Assembly: GCF_028751545.1 (NCBI RefSeq)
Contig: NZ_CP071867.1
Location: 1,523,306-1,587,305 of the forward strand
Reading direction: 5' to 3'
Source of the DNA: Gilliamella sp. B3022
GTDB taxonomy: Bacteria > Pseudomonadota > Gammaproteobacteria > Enterobacterales > Orbaceae
DNA length: 64,000 bases
Positions 10,979-20,381 of the stretch are shown here, piece after piece (the stretch's first letter is position 1; each line of letters begins with the position of its first letter). The notes beneath the pieces are model-generated. The model searched no databases and was not told the origin of the DNA. It saw only the letters and a program-made list of their open reading frames with translations. Made by a program: the position numbers and the translations under genes.

Positions 10979-13414
10979 ATGAAAACAAAACAAACTAAAC
11001 AAATGATTATGCCTATTTTACCATTACGTGATGTTGTGGTGTTTCCACATATGGTAATTCCTCTCTTTGTTGGTCGAAATAAATCAATACGGTGTCTTGA
11101 GAGTGCAATGGACATGGATAAACAAGTTTTTCTTGTTACTCAAAAAAATCCTTCACAAGATGATCCCGATATTGAAGATTTATATGAAACTGGGACTGTT
11201 GCCAATATTTTACAATTGCTTCAACTTCCAGATGGAACAGTGAAAGTTTTAGTTGAAGGCGTTGAACGAGCTAAAATTGTTGATATTTTAGAACAAAAAG
11301 AAGACGACTTTTTTATTGCCAATATCGAAACATTGCATGAAAAAAATAAGAATGATGATTTAAATGAAGCTCTAATGCGAGTTGTACTTTCTAACTTTGA
11401 TGATTATGCAAAACTGAATAAAAAGGTAACTCAAGAAGTAGTTGATTCAATTCGTTTAATTAAAGAGCCTTCACAATTGGCTGATTCTATTGCGGCTACA
11501 TTATTTTTGAAAGTAGAACAAAAACAAGAATTACTGGTTACAGCTAATTTGGAAAAGCGTTTTGAGTTACTTATTTCATTGATGGAATCTGAGATAGATT
11601 TATTACAAGTTGAGAAAAATATTCGTCAGCGTGTTAAGCAACAGATGGAAAAAGCGCAGAAGGAATATTATCTTAATGAGCAAATAAAAGCAATTCATAA
11701 AGAATTGGGTGATATTGATAATAAAACCGACGAATATGAAGAGTTAAAAAATAAAATTACTCAAGCTAAAATGCCAAAAGAGGCGACAGAAAAAGCTTTG
11801 GCTGAACTCAATAAACTCAAAATGATGCCTGCAATGTCTGCTGAAGCAACTGTAGTCAGAGGATATATTGATTGGATGCTACAAATTCCATGGCATAAGC
11901 ATAGCAAAGTTAAAAAAGATATTGAGGGCGCTCAAAAAATTCTAGATAAAGATCATTATGGTTTAGAAAGAGTTAAAGATCGTATCTTAGAATATCTAGC
12001 TGTTCAAGGTCGAATTAATAAAGTTAAAGGGCCTATATTATGTCTAGTTGGACCTCCTGGTGTAGGTAAAACGTCTCTTGGTCAATCGATAGCTAAAGCA
12101 ACGGGGCGTAAATATGTTCGAATGGCATTAGGTGGAGTTCGTGATGAAGCAGAAATTCGCGGTCATAGAAGAACTTATATAGGTTCCATGCCGGGTAAAT
12201 TGATTCAACGTATGGTAAAAGTTGGCGTCAAAAACCCATTATTTTTATTGGATGAAATTGATAAGATGGCATCTGATATGAGAGGTGATCCTGCTTCTGC
12301 ATTGTTAGAAGTACTTGATCCAGAACAAAACAGTGCTTTCAGTGATCACTATCTGGAAGTTGACTATGATTTATCTGATGTAATGTTTGTTGCAACTGCT
12401 AATTCTATGAATATTCCTGCTCCTTTATTAGATCGAATGGAAGTTATTCGTCTTTCTGGTTATACGGAAGATGAAAAATTAAACATTGCTAAACAGCACC
12501 TTATTTCTAAACAAATAGAAAATAATGGGTTAAAACCGAAAGAAATCTGTATAGATGATTCGGCTATTATTGGAATTATTCGTTACTATACCCGTGAAGC
12601 GGGAGTGCGTAGCTTAGAAAGGGAAATAGCAAAAATTTGCCGTAAAGTTGTAAAACAATTAGCCTTAAACAGCAAGTTGAAAAAAGTGACGGTAACTCAG
12701 GATAATTTAAAAGATTTCCTAGGGGTACAACGATTTGATTATGGTAAAACCGATAATGAAAATCGGATTGGGCAAGTTATTGGTCTTGCTTGGACTGAAG
12801 TAGGTGGTGATTTACTAACAATTGAATCAGTTAGTGTTCCGGGTAAAGGTAAATTAACTTATACAGGCTCATTGGGTGATGTGATGCAAGAGTCTATTCA
12901 AACTGCATTGACGGTAGTTCGTTCTCGTGCTGAAAAGTTAGGTATTAACAGTGATTTTTACGAAAAACGTGATATTCATGTACATGTTCCCGATGGTGCT
13001 ACACCGAAAGACGGTCCAAGTGCTGGTATTGCTATGTGTACATCATTAATATCAACTTTAACAGGCAATCCTGTTCGTTCAGATGTTGCTATGACTGGAG
13101 AAATTACTTTAAGAGGAGAAGTATTACCTATTGGTGGTCTTAAAGAAAAATTACTTGCGGCACATAGAGGTGGAATTAAAACTGTCGTTATACCGATGGA
13201 TAATGTAAAAGATCTAGAAGAAATTCCAGATAATGTTAAAGCTGAAATTGAGATTTGCCCAGTAAAATGGATTGATGAAGTAATCACAATAGCATTACAA
13301 AATAATCCATTTGGTATAGAATTGGAAGAAGAGAAAATTAATTTAAAACAGTCAACTAAAAAGGCAACAAAACAAATTAAATCTAAAATTCCGGTTCAGA
13401 CACAATTAAATTAA
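10979..13414 (+). CDS. lon: ATP-dependent protease Lon (La)
   Basis: Homo-oligomeric AAA+ serine protease that degrades misfolded and regulatory proteins in the cytoplasm. The 811 residues contain the N-terminal substrate domain starting LPLRDVVVFPHM, Walker A GPPGVGKTS, Walker B FLLDEIDKM, and the C-terminal protease domain with the Ser-Lys dyad: Ser681 in KDGPSAG and Lys724 in GLKEKLLAAHRGG. AGAGAGAA precedes the ATG. A sigma-32-like promoter lies upstream and a clear terminator downstream, so it is probably monocistronic. hupB, usually next, is absent. Confidence 0.97.
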   Translation: MKTKQTKQMIMPILPLRDVVVFPHMVIPLFVGRNKSIRCLESAMDMDKQVFLVTQKNPSQDDPDIEDLYETGTVANILQLLQLPDGTVKVLVEGVERAKIVDILEQKEDDFFIANIETLHEKNKNDDLNEALMRVVLSNFDDYAKLNKKVTQEVVDSIRLIKEPSQLADSIAATLFLKVEQKQELLVTANLEKRFELLISLMESEIDLLQVEKNIRQRVKQQMEKAQKEYYLNEQIKAIHKELGDIDNKTDEYEELKNKITQAKMPKEATEKALAELNKLKMMPAMSAEATVVRGYIDWMLQIPWHKHSKVKKDIEGAQKILDKDHYGLERVKDRILEYLAVQGRINKVKGPILCLVGPPGVGKTSLGQSIAKATGRKYVRMALGGVRDEAEIRGHRRTYIGSMPGKLIQRMVKVGVKNPLFLLDEIDKMASDMRGDPASALLEVLDPEQNSAFSDHYLEVDYDLSDVMFVATANSMNIPAPLLDRMEVIRLSGYTEDEKLNIAKQHLISKQIENNGLKPKEICIDDSAIIGIIRYYTREAGVRSLEREIAKICRKVVKQLALNSKLKKVTVTQDNLKDFLGVQRFDYGKTDNENRIGQVIGLAWTEVGGDLLTIESVSVPGKGKLTYTGSLGDVMQESIQTALTVVRSRAEKLGINSDFYEKRDIHVHVPDGATPKDGPSAGIAMCTSLISTLTGNPVRSDVAMTGEITLRGEVLPIGGLKEKLLAAHRGGIKTVVIPMDNVKDLEEIPDNVKAEIEICPVKWIDEVITIALQNNPFGIELEEEKINLKQSTKKATKQIKSKIPVQTQLN

Positions 13415-13428
13415 TTATATTTAATTTT

Positions 13429-13459
13429 AAAAAGATCAACTTAATGTTGATCTTTTTTT
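13429..13459 (+). terminator. Rho-independent terminator after lon
   Basis: A 12-bp stem AAAAAGATCAAC (13429-13440) / GTTGATCTTTTT (13446-13457) with loop TTAAT, running into a T tract to 13459. It closes the lon transcript. Confidence 0.88.
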
Positions 13460-13546
13460 ATCTCTTAACGTTCCGATAATAGCCAATTTAGGTAAATATG
13501 CTATACTTGCCGAATTAATCTTTAGATATATGGAGAATCGCAAGAA

Positions 13547-15406
13547 ATGATGGATACAATCCGCACAGCTGCAAACCATATTGTAGTTAAAATTATTTTT
13601 ACAATAATTATTTTATCATTTATATTCACAGGGATAGGTTTTTTGGGGTTTGGTGGCGGTAATAATGCACGAGATGCTCAACAATACATCGCAAAAGTTG
13701 ATGGAGAAGGGATAAATCGAGCACAATTTGAAGCTCAAGTAAGAGAAGTTACATCAGGTTCAGCTGGTGATCCCGCTTTTATTAAACAACTTCGTCGCAA
13801 TGTATTATATTCACAAATTACGAATTTTTTATCTTATAAATTTTCTGAACAATTAAACGCAAATATTAGTAATGAAAGAGTCAAAGAATTCATCAAGCAA
13901 CAACATGTGTTTTTTGAAAATGGTAAATTTAGTAATAAAAAATATTTAGAACTCCTTTCAGCAAACGGATTTACACCTGATAGTTATGGTGCAAGCTTAA
14001 AAACTTCTTTGCAACAACAACAAGTGATTAATGCTTTAGTCAGCTCCAGTTTTGTATTACCAGTGGATTCTGAGTTAGCTAAATTACAAGATCAAACAAG
14101 GACAGTTTATGCAACAACTTTAAGCCCTAAAGTGGTTAATATGGATGATGTTAAAATCACTGTTGAAGATGAAAAAAAATATTATGAAGAACATAAGAGC
14201 GAGTTTTATCGGAAAGAAAGGGTTAAGTTTAATTATATTTTGAATAAGAAATATAACTATGTAGATAAAATTCGTATTAGTGATGAAGAAGTACAACAAC
14301 AATTTAAAAAAAATAAAAAAGATTATTCCTTCCCTGAAAAACAAGCTTACAGTGTAATTTATGTCACTGATAAAGAACAGGCTGATGATATTATTAAGGA
14401 TCTATCTTCTGGTGGTAGTTTTGATAATATTGTTAAAACGGTTAATCAGAGCCCTAGTACCTCTCCGTATGGAAAAAATGGTTCATTAGGATGGTTTACT
14501 ATGGATGATTCTTTACCTCAAGCATTTAAAGACGCTAATTTGAAAAAAGTTGGACAAACTTCTAAGCCGATAAAAGTTGACGATGGTTATATTATTGTCA
14601 AATTAGATGATGTACAAAAGTCTAAAGTTATGGATTTTGATTATGCAAAACATGTGATTACTTCAAAACTAGAAGATGATAAATTAAATGCCATGTTTGA
14701 TTCTGTAGAAAAGAAAATTCAGGCTGCGATAAATAAAAATCCTAATTCATTAGAAGCTATTGCAAAAGATTCAGATTTACAAATAGTTAATTCAGATTGG
14801 TCTTATTATAATGATATCGCTACCATCTTACGATACCCAGAAGTTAGAGATGTTGCATTTGGTGATCAAATGATTGTTGATGGTCAAGCAACAGGTAACG
14901 TTTCTGAAATGATAACTGTTGGTCAAGGCATTAATATGATTGATTTTGTAATTCAAATTGTTGATTATCGAAAGGAAGGCATAGCACCTTTTGAAGAGGT
15001 CAAAGATGAAATTAATACAAAACTATATCAAAATATTGCTAATGAGCGTTTCAAATCGACTGTCAATAATATATTAACGCAATTAAATGAAACAGGTAGT
15101 TCATCAAATGTTAATTTTTCTCAAAGTGTTAAACTTTCTAGAGACTCAAAAGCACTGAATAAGAAAATCGTTAATATGGTTTTTGATTTAGTACCATCAG
15201 TTACATCTAAAAGAGTTTTCGGTGTTCAATATTTAGATGATAAAAGTGCTACAATTGTGGTATTAACCGATGTAAAAACGCCTAATGAACAAAAAGATGT
15301 GTCCTCGGAATTATTGCCATTATATATCAACAATATATATTATTATCTTACTGACGATATTCGTTCTAAAGCTAAGATTGAAATTATGCCTGATGCAAAT
15401 TTGTGA
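13547..15406 (+). CDS. ppiD: Periplasmic folding chaperone PpiD (SurA-N/parvulin domains)
   Basis: Inner-membrane-anchored chaperone at the Sec translocon exit. One N-terminal transmembrane helix (about residues 13-35, IVVKIIFTIIILSFIFTG) anchors a large periplasmic part: a SurA-N-like chaperone region, then a parvulin-like domain (about 230-365; GSLGWF motif) and a C-terminal helical region. Length 619 matches the family (623 in E. coli). The ATG at 13547 is followed by a second ATG at 13550 and either could initiate; the MMD start is typical of PpiD. It lies between lon and the ComEA-like gene as in E. coli, apart from the missing hupB. Confidence 0.95.
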   Translation: MMDTIRTAANHIVVKIIFTIIILSFIFTGIGFLGFGGGNNARDAQQYIAKVDGEGINRAQFEAQVREVTSGSAGDPAFIKQLRRNVLYSQITNFLSYKFSEQLNANISNERVKEFIKQQHVFFENGKFSNKKYLELLSANGFTPDSYGASLKTSLQQQQVINALVSSSFVLPVDSELAKLQDQTRTVYATTLSPKVVNMDDVKITVEDEKKYYEEHKSEFYRKERVKFNYILNKKYNYVDKIRISDEEVQQQFKKNKKDYSFPEKQAYSVIYVTDKEQADDIIKDLSSGGSFDNIVKTVNQSPSTSPYGKNGSLGWFTMDDSLPQAFKDANLKKVGQTSKPIKVDDGYIIVKLDDVQKSKVMDFDYAKHVITSKLEDDKLNAMFDSVEKKIQAAINKNPNSLEAIAKDSDLQIVNSDWSYYNDIATILRYPEVRDVAFGDQMIVDGQATGNVSEMITVGQGINMIDFVIQIVDYRKEGIAPFEEVKDEINTKLYQNIANERFKSTVNNILTQLNETGSSSNVNFSQSVKLSRDSKALNKKIVNMVFDLVPSVTSKRVFGVQYLDDKSATIVVLTDVKTPNEQKDVSSELLPLYINNIYYYLTDDIRSKAKIEIMPDANL

Positions 15407-15442
15407 TCCAAATCATAAATTAATGCAAAATTTAGCAAAAAT

Positions 15443-15466
15443 GAAAAGTCACTTCGGTGACTTTTC
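15443..15466 (+). terminator. Hairpin terminator after ppiD with cUUCGg loop
   Basis: A 10-bp perfect stem GAAAAGTCAC (15443-15452) / GTGACTTTTC (15457-15466) closed by an exceptionally stable C(UUCG)G tetraloop. The downstream tract TCATTT is short. Confidence 0.75.
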
Positions 15467-15559
15467 TCATTTATGAAATTAGTAAACGTTTAATATTTGA
15501 TTAAATGAGATAGTTAAAAAGCATATTAATTGCATAACTATATTTAAGAGGTTAATCAA

Positions 15560-15865
15560 ATGAAACTATTTTCAATTTTATGTATTTTATTATCAAGTAT
15601 CAGTTTTTCCGGTTTAAGTATTGCGGATAATCCACCTAATGAAGTAACTAAAAAAGAACAGCAACAAATTATACAAGTTAATATTAATACAGCTACTGCA
15701 GAAGAGTTAACTAAAGTCTTGACGGGTATAGGTATAAGTAAAGCCAAAAAAATTGTTGAATATCGTGAAAAATTAGGACCATTTGTTTCTATAGAACAAT
15801 TAAAAGAAGTTTCAGGTATTGGTCAAGCAACACTGGACAAAAATGTAGGCAAAATAGCTTTATAA
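15560..15865 (+). CDS. ComEA/YbaV-type helix-hairpin-helix protein, secreted
   Basis: Small 101-residue protein with an N-terminal signal peptide (about 1-23, ending SLSIAD) and a C-terminal pair of helix-hairpin-helix motifs: VNINTATAEELTKVLTGIGISKAKKIVEYR and FVSIEQLKEVSGIGQATLDKN (overlapping pieces, residues about 39-97). The family binds DNA non-specifically; ComEA is the periplasmic DNA receptor of natural transformation, whereas enterobacterial YbaV has no settled role. The position after ppiD matches ybaV. GAGG upstream is a fair ribosome-binding site. Whether it acts in DNA uptake here is unknown. Confidence 0.88.
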   Translation: MKLFSILCILLSSISFSGLSIADNPPNEVTKKEQQQIIQVNINTATAEELTKVLTGIGISKAKKIVEYREKLGPFVSIEQLKEVSGIGQATLDKNVGKIAL

Positions 15866-15876
15866 TTTTATTTTAA

Positions 15877-15902
15877 GCCGCCGATTTTTAATATCGGTCG
15901 GC
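15877..15902 (-). terminator. Hairpin between comEA-like gene and priA
   Basis: GCCGCCGAT (15877-15885) pairs with ATCGG-T-CGGC (15893-15902) with one bulged base. On the minus strand it is followed by TTAAAATAAAATT, so it more likely terminates priA; on the plus strand there is no U tract. Confidence 0.5.
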
Positions 15903-15914
15903 GATTACAATATC

Positions 15915-18083
15915 TTAATTATTGATAGGATCAATATCAATACTCCATCTTACTTTTGATGTCTCATTCCACTTTTCTATATCAATAACAAGTTTGTCTA
16001 AAATTAAGTGCAATAGTTGCCTATTTGTATGTTGTAGTAAAAGTTGCCAACGGTAATATCCTGCTTTTTTAGGCTGATTTGCTGGAATAGGACCAAGTTG
16101 CCATAAAGTATTATCACCATACTCTTTCAATTTCTCGTGAATAAGTTGTAAAAAGTTTTGTGCATGATGATTATTGCGATCAGCTGCACGTATTAATGCT
16201 TGATAACTGAATGGTGGTAATAGCGTTTGTTGACGCTCTTTTAAGGTCTGTTTGGCAAACTCTTGATATCCCTTGTTTAATAAGACATTTAGTAATGGAT
16301 GATCTGGATGATAGGTTTGTAATATTACTTCTCCTGTTTTTGTTTCACGTCCAGCTCGTCCTGATACTTGAGTGTAGATCTGAGCAAATTGTTCTGTGGC
16401 TCGAAAATCACTCGAAAATAATGCACCGTCGACATCTATAACACCCACTAATGTTACATCAGGAAAATGATGTCCTTTCGCTAAAATTTGTGTACCCACT
16501 AAAATATGTGCACCACCTTGTTGGATGCTTTGCAAATAACCATCTAATGCTCCTTTTTTAGTTACAGTATCACGATCAATACGACTTATTTTAGTATTAG
16601 GAAAAAGGAGTTCAAGTTGTTTTTCTAATTGTTCAGTTCCAAAACCTACTGGTACTAAGTGAGTTGAACCACATTTTGGACATTGTTTGGGAATTGCCCT
16701 TGGTGTATCGCAGTAATGACAGTTAAGTTTCTGTTGTTGATGGTGAAAAGTATATGGACGATCACAACGGGGACATTCTGCAATCCAACCACAATCATGA
16801 CAAATTAATAAAGGTGAATAACCACGCCGATTTAAAAATAACATGACTTGATTATTATTTTGTAGATGTATTTTTATTTGATCAATTAAAGGCTGTGATA
16901 AGCCAGCTATAAGTGTTAAACCTCGAATATCTAAAATAGATTGCTTTACTGGCTTAGCTTGACCTGCACGTTTTGTTAATTGCAATAATTGATATCTACG
17001 ATTTTTAACATTATTTAAAGTTTCTAATGAAGGTGTTGCTGAACCTAATAAAACAGGGATATTTTTAAGTTTAGCACGAATAATTGCTAAATCACGAGCA
17101 TTATAACGCCATCCTTCTTGTTGTTTGTAAGAACTATCATGCTCTTCGTCAATAATAATCATGCCTAAATTTTTAAACGGTGTGAAAAGTGATGAACGGG
17201 TACCAACAACAACTGCATTTTCTCCATTTTTGCTTCTTAACCAAACAGCCAGTCTCTGCTGATTAGTTAATCCTGAATGTAAAATATCTATTGGTACATT
17301 AAATCGTTCTTTAAAACGTTTGATTGTTTGTGGTGTAAGGCTAATTTCAGGAACTAATACTAATGCTTGTTCACCTTTAGCTAATACATTAGATATTATA
17401 TTGAGATAAACTTCAGTTTTTCCTGAACCAGTAACGCCTTCTAATAGAAATACAGCAAAATTATAACGTTGTTTATTTACTGTATCTATAGCATAAAATT
17501 GTTCTTGATTTAATTTAATCAAGTTTGGATTGGTAGAGAAATTTGTTTGCCATCTTATAGTATCTGGTTGGCAATTTACGCGAGTTATAAGTTGTTTTTT
17601 TTCTAATTCCTTATAGATGGCGGTACTTGGATTAATAAAATCAACAGCATTACTTCTAAATGATGATAATAATAATTTTTGTTTTGGTGTTCGTGATAAT
17701 GATGTCAGATCGATATTTTTCCCTAATTCAGTTAATTGCCAATCTTTGATTTCATCTTTATTCGCTTTACGTCCTTGTCTTAATAAAACGGGCATTGCAT
17801 GAAATAAAACTTCACCAATTGGATAATGATAATAATTTGCCGCCCAGTTTAATAACTGCCAGATATCTGAAGTAAAAATAGGCTCACTATCAATAATAGT
17901 AGTTATATTTTTTAAATTTTTAACATTAATATCGGTTTGTTGGTCTATACTAACAATAATACCTATGGCATTGCGGAAACCAAATGGAACTTTCACCCGC
18001 ATTCCAATTTTAGCTGGCTTAGTTAAGTGATAATCATAAAGTTGGTAAAGTGGTACTGGTAAGGCTACATGAGCAATAAGCAT
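15915..18083 (-). CDS. priA: Primosomal protein N' (replication restart helicase PriA)
   Basis: 3'-to-5' superfamily 2 helicase that recognises abandoned replication forks and starts primosome assembly. The 722-residue protein has the N-terminal 3'-DNA-binding domain (MLIAHVALPVPL...), Walker A GVTGSGKTEVY, the DEEH box, and the double zinc cluster with eight Cys (CHDCGWIAECPRC ... CHYCDTP ... CPKCGS). Helicase motifs V/VI follow (GTQILAKGHHFPDVTLV, SGRAGR). Transcribed away from moaC; the 217-bp gap between them holds both promoters. Confidence 0.97.
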   Translation of the reverse strand: MLIAHVALPVPLYQLYDYHLTKPAKIGMRVKVPFGFRNAIGIIVSIDQQTDINVKNLKNITTIIDSEPIFTSDIWQLLNWAANYYHYPIGEVLFHAMPVLLRQGRKANKDEIKDWQLTELGKNIDLTSLSRTPKQKLLLSSFRSNAVDFINPSTAIYKELEKKQLITRVNCQPDTIRWQTNFSTNPNLIKLNQEQFYAIDTVNKQRYNFAVFLLEGVTGSGKTEVYLNIISNVLAKGEQALVLVPEISLTPQTIKRFKERFNVPIDILHSGLTNQQRLAVWLRSKNGENAVVVGTRSSLFTPFKNLGMIIIDEEHDSSYKQQEGWRYNARDLAIIRAKLKNIPVLLGSATPSLETLNNVKNRRYQLLQLTKRAGQAKPVKQSILDIRGLTLIAGLSQPLIDQIKIHLQNNNQVMLFLNRRGYSPLLICHDCGWIAECPRCDRPYTFHHQQQKLNCHYCDTPRAIPKQCPKCGSTHLVPVGFGTEQLEKQLELLFPNTKISRIDRDTVTKKGALDGYLQSIQQGGAHILVGTQILAKGHHFPDVTLVGVIDVDGALFSSDFRATEQFAQIYTQVSGRAGRETKTGEVILQTYHPDHPLLNVLLNKGYQEFAKQTLKERQQTLLPPFSYQALIRAADRNNHHAQNFLQLIHEKLKEYGDNTLWQLGPIPANQPKKAGYYRWQLLLQHTNRQLLHLILDKLVIDIEKWNETSKVRWSIDIDPINN

Positions 18084-18300
18084 TGAGAATCACAATTATA
18101 ATTAACAGAAAGTAATATTGTACGCAGTTTTTATTTAACTCGCATAAACATATCAAATTTATTGATGATTAGATAGGTTAAAATAAATTTATTTTTATTT
18201 GTTTTTATAATAATTAATTTAATCATATGGGTAGCTACTTGTAAAATTTTTCTATCTTGGCTATATTCTAACAAGTGAATAAATATTTAAGGAATTAAAG

Positions 18301-18792
18301 ATGCCTGAGTCATTTTCGCACATTAATCATCGTGGTGATGCTCATATGGTTGATGTTTCAAGCAAACAGCTCACAATGCGGCAAGCAAGCGCAGAATCAC
18401 TAGTCTTAATGAATATCAATACACTTGATATGATTATAGAAGGTAAGCATCATAAAGGTGATGTTTTTGCGACAGCAAGAATTGCAGGCATCCAAGCTGC
18501 AAAAAAAACTTGGGATATTATTCCTCTTTGCCATCCGCTCTTACTAAGTAAAATTGAAATTGATATCGAAGCTGATCGAATAAAAAGTTGTATTCGCATT
18601 CAAGCTAGTTGTCGATTAAATGGGCAAACAGGTGTTGAAATGGAGGCTATGGTTGCTGCATCAGTTGCGGCTTTAACTATCTATGATATGTGTAAGGCTG
18701 TGCAAAAGGATATGGTGATTACACAAGTAAAATTATTGACTAAAAGTGGTGGTAAGTCAGGAGAGTTTATTGCCAAGGAAATAAATGAATAA
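18301..18792 (+). CDS. moaC: Cyclic pyranopterin monophosphate synthase MoaC
   Basis: Second enzyme of molybdenum cofactor synthesis, converting the MoaA product (3',8-cyclo-GTP) to cyclic pyranopterin monophosphate. The 163 residues include the N-terminal [16 protein letters not shown], the IPLCHPL active-site segment and [22 protein letters not shown] precedes the ATG. It overlaps moaD by 8 bp. moaA and moaB, which precede moaC in many enterobacteria, are not here. Confidence 0.96.
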   Translation: MPESFSHINHRGDAHMVDVSSKQLTMRQASAESLVLMNINTLDMIIEGKHHKGDVFATARIAGIQAAKKTWDIIPLCHPLLLSKIEIDIEADRIKSCIRIQASCRLNGQTGVEMEAMVAASVAALTIYDMCKAVQKDMVITQVKLLTKSGGKSGEFIAKEINE

Positions 18793-19030
18793 AATTATTT
18801 TTTTTGCTCAAATTAGAGAGTTAGTGGAAGTTGATAGCATCTTTTTAGATGCTAATCAAGTTTCTATTTTTGAATTGCTCGAACAACTTAGTAAACGTGG
18901 CGATAGGTGGGCTTTAGCATTTAAAGAGAGAGTTATTTTATGTGCAGTGAACCAAACGTTGGTGGATACTGATTATATTATTCAGACTAATGATGAAATT
19001 GCCTTTTTTCCTCCTGTAACGGGCGGTTAA
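18785..19030 (+). CDS. moaD: Molybdopterin synthase sulfur-carrier subunit MoaD
   Basis: Ubiquitin-like sulfur carrier (81 residues) that donates thiocarboxylate sulfur to form the dithiolene of molybdopterin. The essential C-terminal Gly-Gly is present (FFPPVTGG), preceded by the typical DEIAFFPP. Overlaps moaC and is 4 bp from moaE, its enzymatic partner. Confidence 0.94.
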   Translation: MNKIIFFAQIRELVEVDSIFLDANQVSIFELLEQLSKRGDRWALAFKERVILCAVNQTLVDTDYIIQTNDEIAFFPPVTGG

Positions 19031-19034
19031 AATT

Positions 19035-19478
19035 ATGGATATTATTAGAGTAAATGAAGAGTCAATTGATACTAATCAGTTAATTAATTGGCTTTCAGAA
19101 TTACCCCAAGATGGTGCTATTGTTACTTTTATGGGTAAAGTTCGTTGTTTTGAAAAACGAACATTAAGCCTTTATCTTGAACATTATGCATTAATGACTG
19201 AGAAAGTATTAGCTAATATAATTGCTAATGCTCGAAAAAAATGGCAATTAAGTCGAGTAGTGGTGGTTCACAGAGTTGGGGAAATTAATGCTAATGAGCA
19301 GATAGTATTTGTTGGAGTAAGTAGTGCTCATCGTGCGGATTCATTTTCGGCTGCTGAATTTATAATGGATTTTTTAAAAAATGAGGCACCATTTTGGAAG
19401 AAAGAACGAATCATTGATGGAGAACACTGGGTTGAAGCAAAAAAAACTGACATAGACGCATTGAAAAAATGGAATTAA
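19035..19478 (+). CDS. moaE: Molybdopterin synthase catalytic subunit MoaE
   Basis: Large subunit of molybdopterin synthase, which forms the heterotetramer with MoaD. The 147 residues contain GAIVTFMGKVR, LEHYALMTEK, VVVHRVGEI and the active-site lysines in APFWKKE. The segment between GKVR and LEHY (CFEKRTLSLY) is diverged from enterobacterial sequences but the catalytic parts are kept. Final gene of the moaCDE cluster; no clear terminator is seen before the next gene. Confidence 0.95.
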   Translation: MDIIRVNEESIDTNQLINWLSELPQDGAIVTFMGKVRCFEKRTLSLYLEHYALMTEKVLANIIANARKKWQLSRVVVVHRVGEINANEQIVFVGVSSAHRADSFSAAEFIMDFLKNEAPFWKKERIIDGEHWVEAKKTDIDALKKWN

Positions 19479-19533
19479 TCCTTATTTAATATATAATACA
19501 TAAGATTATGTAACATTTTAGGAGAGGTAAAGA

Positions 19534-20232
19534 ATGGCAAGTTTTTCGCCTAATGGTTTAATTAACGAACAAGCTGGTAGTCGTGTACAAACGTATATGA
19601 GCCATGTATATGGCTGGATGACAGTAGGTTTATTACTAACAGCTTTAGTTGCTTGGTTTGCATCAAGTAATATGGCATTGGTGCAGTTATTATATAAAGG
19701 TATGTGGTTGTTGTTAATTGCGGAACTGGCATTAGTTTTCGTTATTTCTGGCATGATCAATAGACTTTCTGGTGCTGCTGCAACCACATTATTTATGCTT
19801 TATTCGGTTTTAAATGGTTGTACTTTTTCAATCTATTTTTTGGTTTATACTTCATCATCAATAGCAAGTGTATTCTTTATTACTGCAGGCATGTTCGCAG
19901 CTTTGGCTTTTTATGGCTATACTACTAAGCGAGATTTGTCTGGTTTCGGCCGTTTCTTATTTATGGGTGTAATTGGATTAATCATTGCGTCATTAGTGAA
20001 TATGTTTATGCATAGTCAACCGTTAATGTGGGCTATTACCTATATTGGTGTGTTTGTTTTTGCAGGATTAACTGCGTATGATACTCAAAAATTGAAAGAG
20101 TTAGGTGATGGTTTACCTCAAGATGATCAGAATTTATTTAGACGTTATGTTATTTTAGGTGCATTACAACTTTATCTTGATTTTATCAATTTATTTATTA
20201 TGTTACTAAGAATTTTTGCCGATCGTCGATAA
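19534..20232 (+). CDS. Bax inhibitor-1 family inner-membrane protein (YccA/YbhL type)
   Basis: 232-residue polytopic protein with seven predicted membrane helices and the UPF0005/BI-1 ending (GALQLYLDFINLFIMLLRI), as well as AYDTQKLKEL. Members bind FtsH (YccA) or act as calcium/pH-sensitive leak channels; the exact role here is not determined. AGGAGAGG is a strong ribosome-binding site. It is flanked by a good terminator downstream. It resembles YbhL, which in E. coli lies near the moa genes, so YbhL may be the closer orthologue. Confidence 0.88.
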   Translation: MASFSPNGLINEQAGSRVQTYMSHVYGWMTVGLLLTALVAWFASSNMALVQLLYKGMWLLLIAELALVFVISGMINRLSGAAATTLFMLYSVLNGCTFSIYFLVYTSSSIASVFFITAGMFAALAFYGYTTKRDLSGFGRFLFMGVIGLIIASLVNMFMHSQPLMWAITYIGVFVFAGLTAYDTQKLKELGDGLPQDDQNLFRRYVILGALQLYLDFINLFIMLLRIFADRR

Positions 20233-20247
20233 CTTTTTTGAATCTAG

Positions 20248-20275
20248 AAAAAGGGCTCAAATAGAGCCCTTTTTT
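20248..20275 (+). terminator. Rho-independent terminator after BI-1 family gene
   Basis: Stem AAAAAGGGCTC (20248-20258) / GAGCCCTTTTT with loop AAATA and a T tract to about 20275. Confidence 0.88.
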
Positions 20276-20381
20276 GTTAATATTTTATTAGTATTTATCT
20301 AGATAATGCTAACTTGTAAAAAAGTTTCAGGAAAGCACTACGTTTCAGTATAAAATGCTGTAAGATTCTTAAAAAAAGCGA

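Noticed and set aside
12976-13287. 103-codon minus-strand frame inside lon
   Set aside because: Antisense to the conserved protease domain of Lon; Ser/Ile-rich composition typical of a shadow frame.
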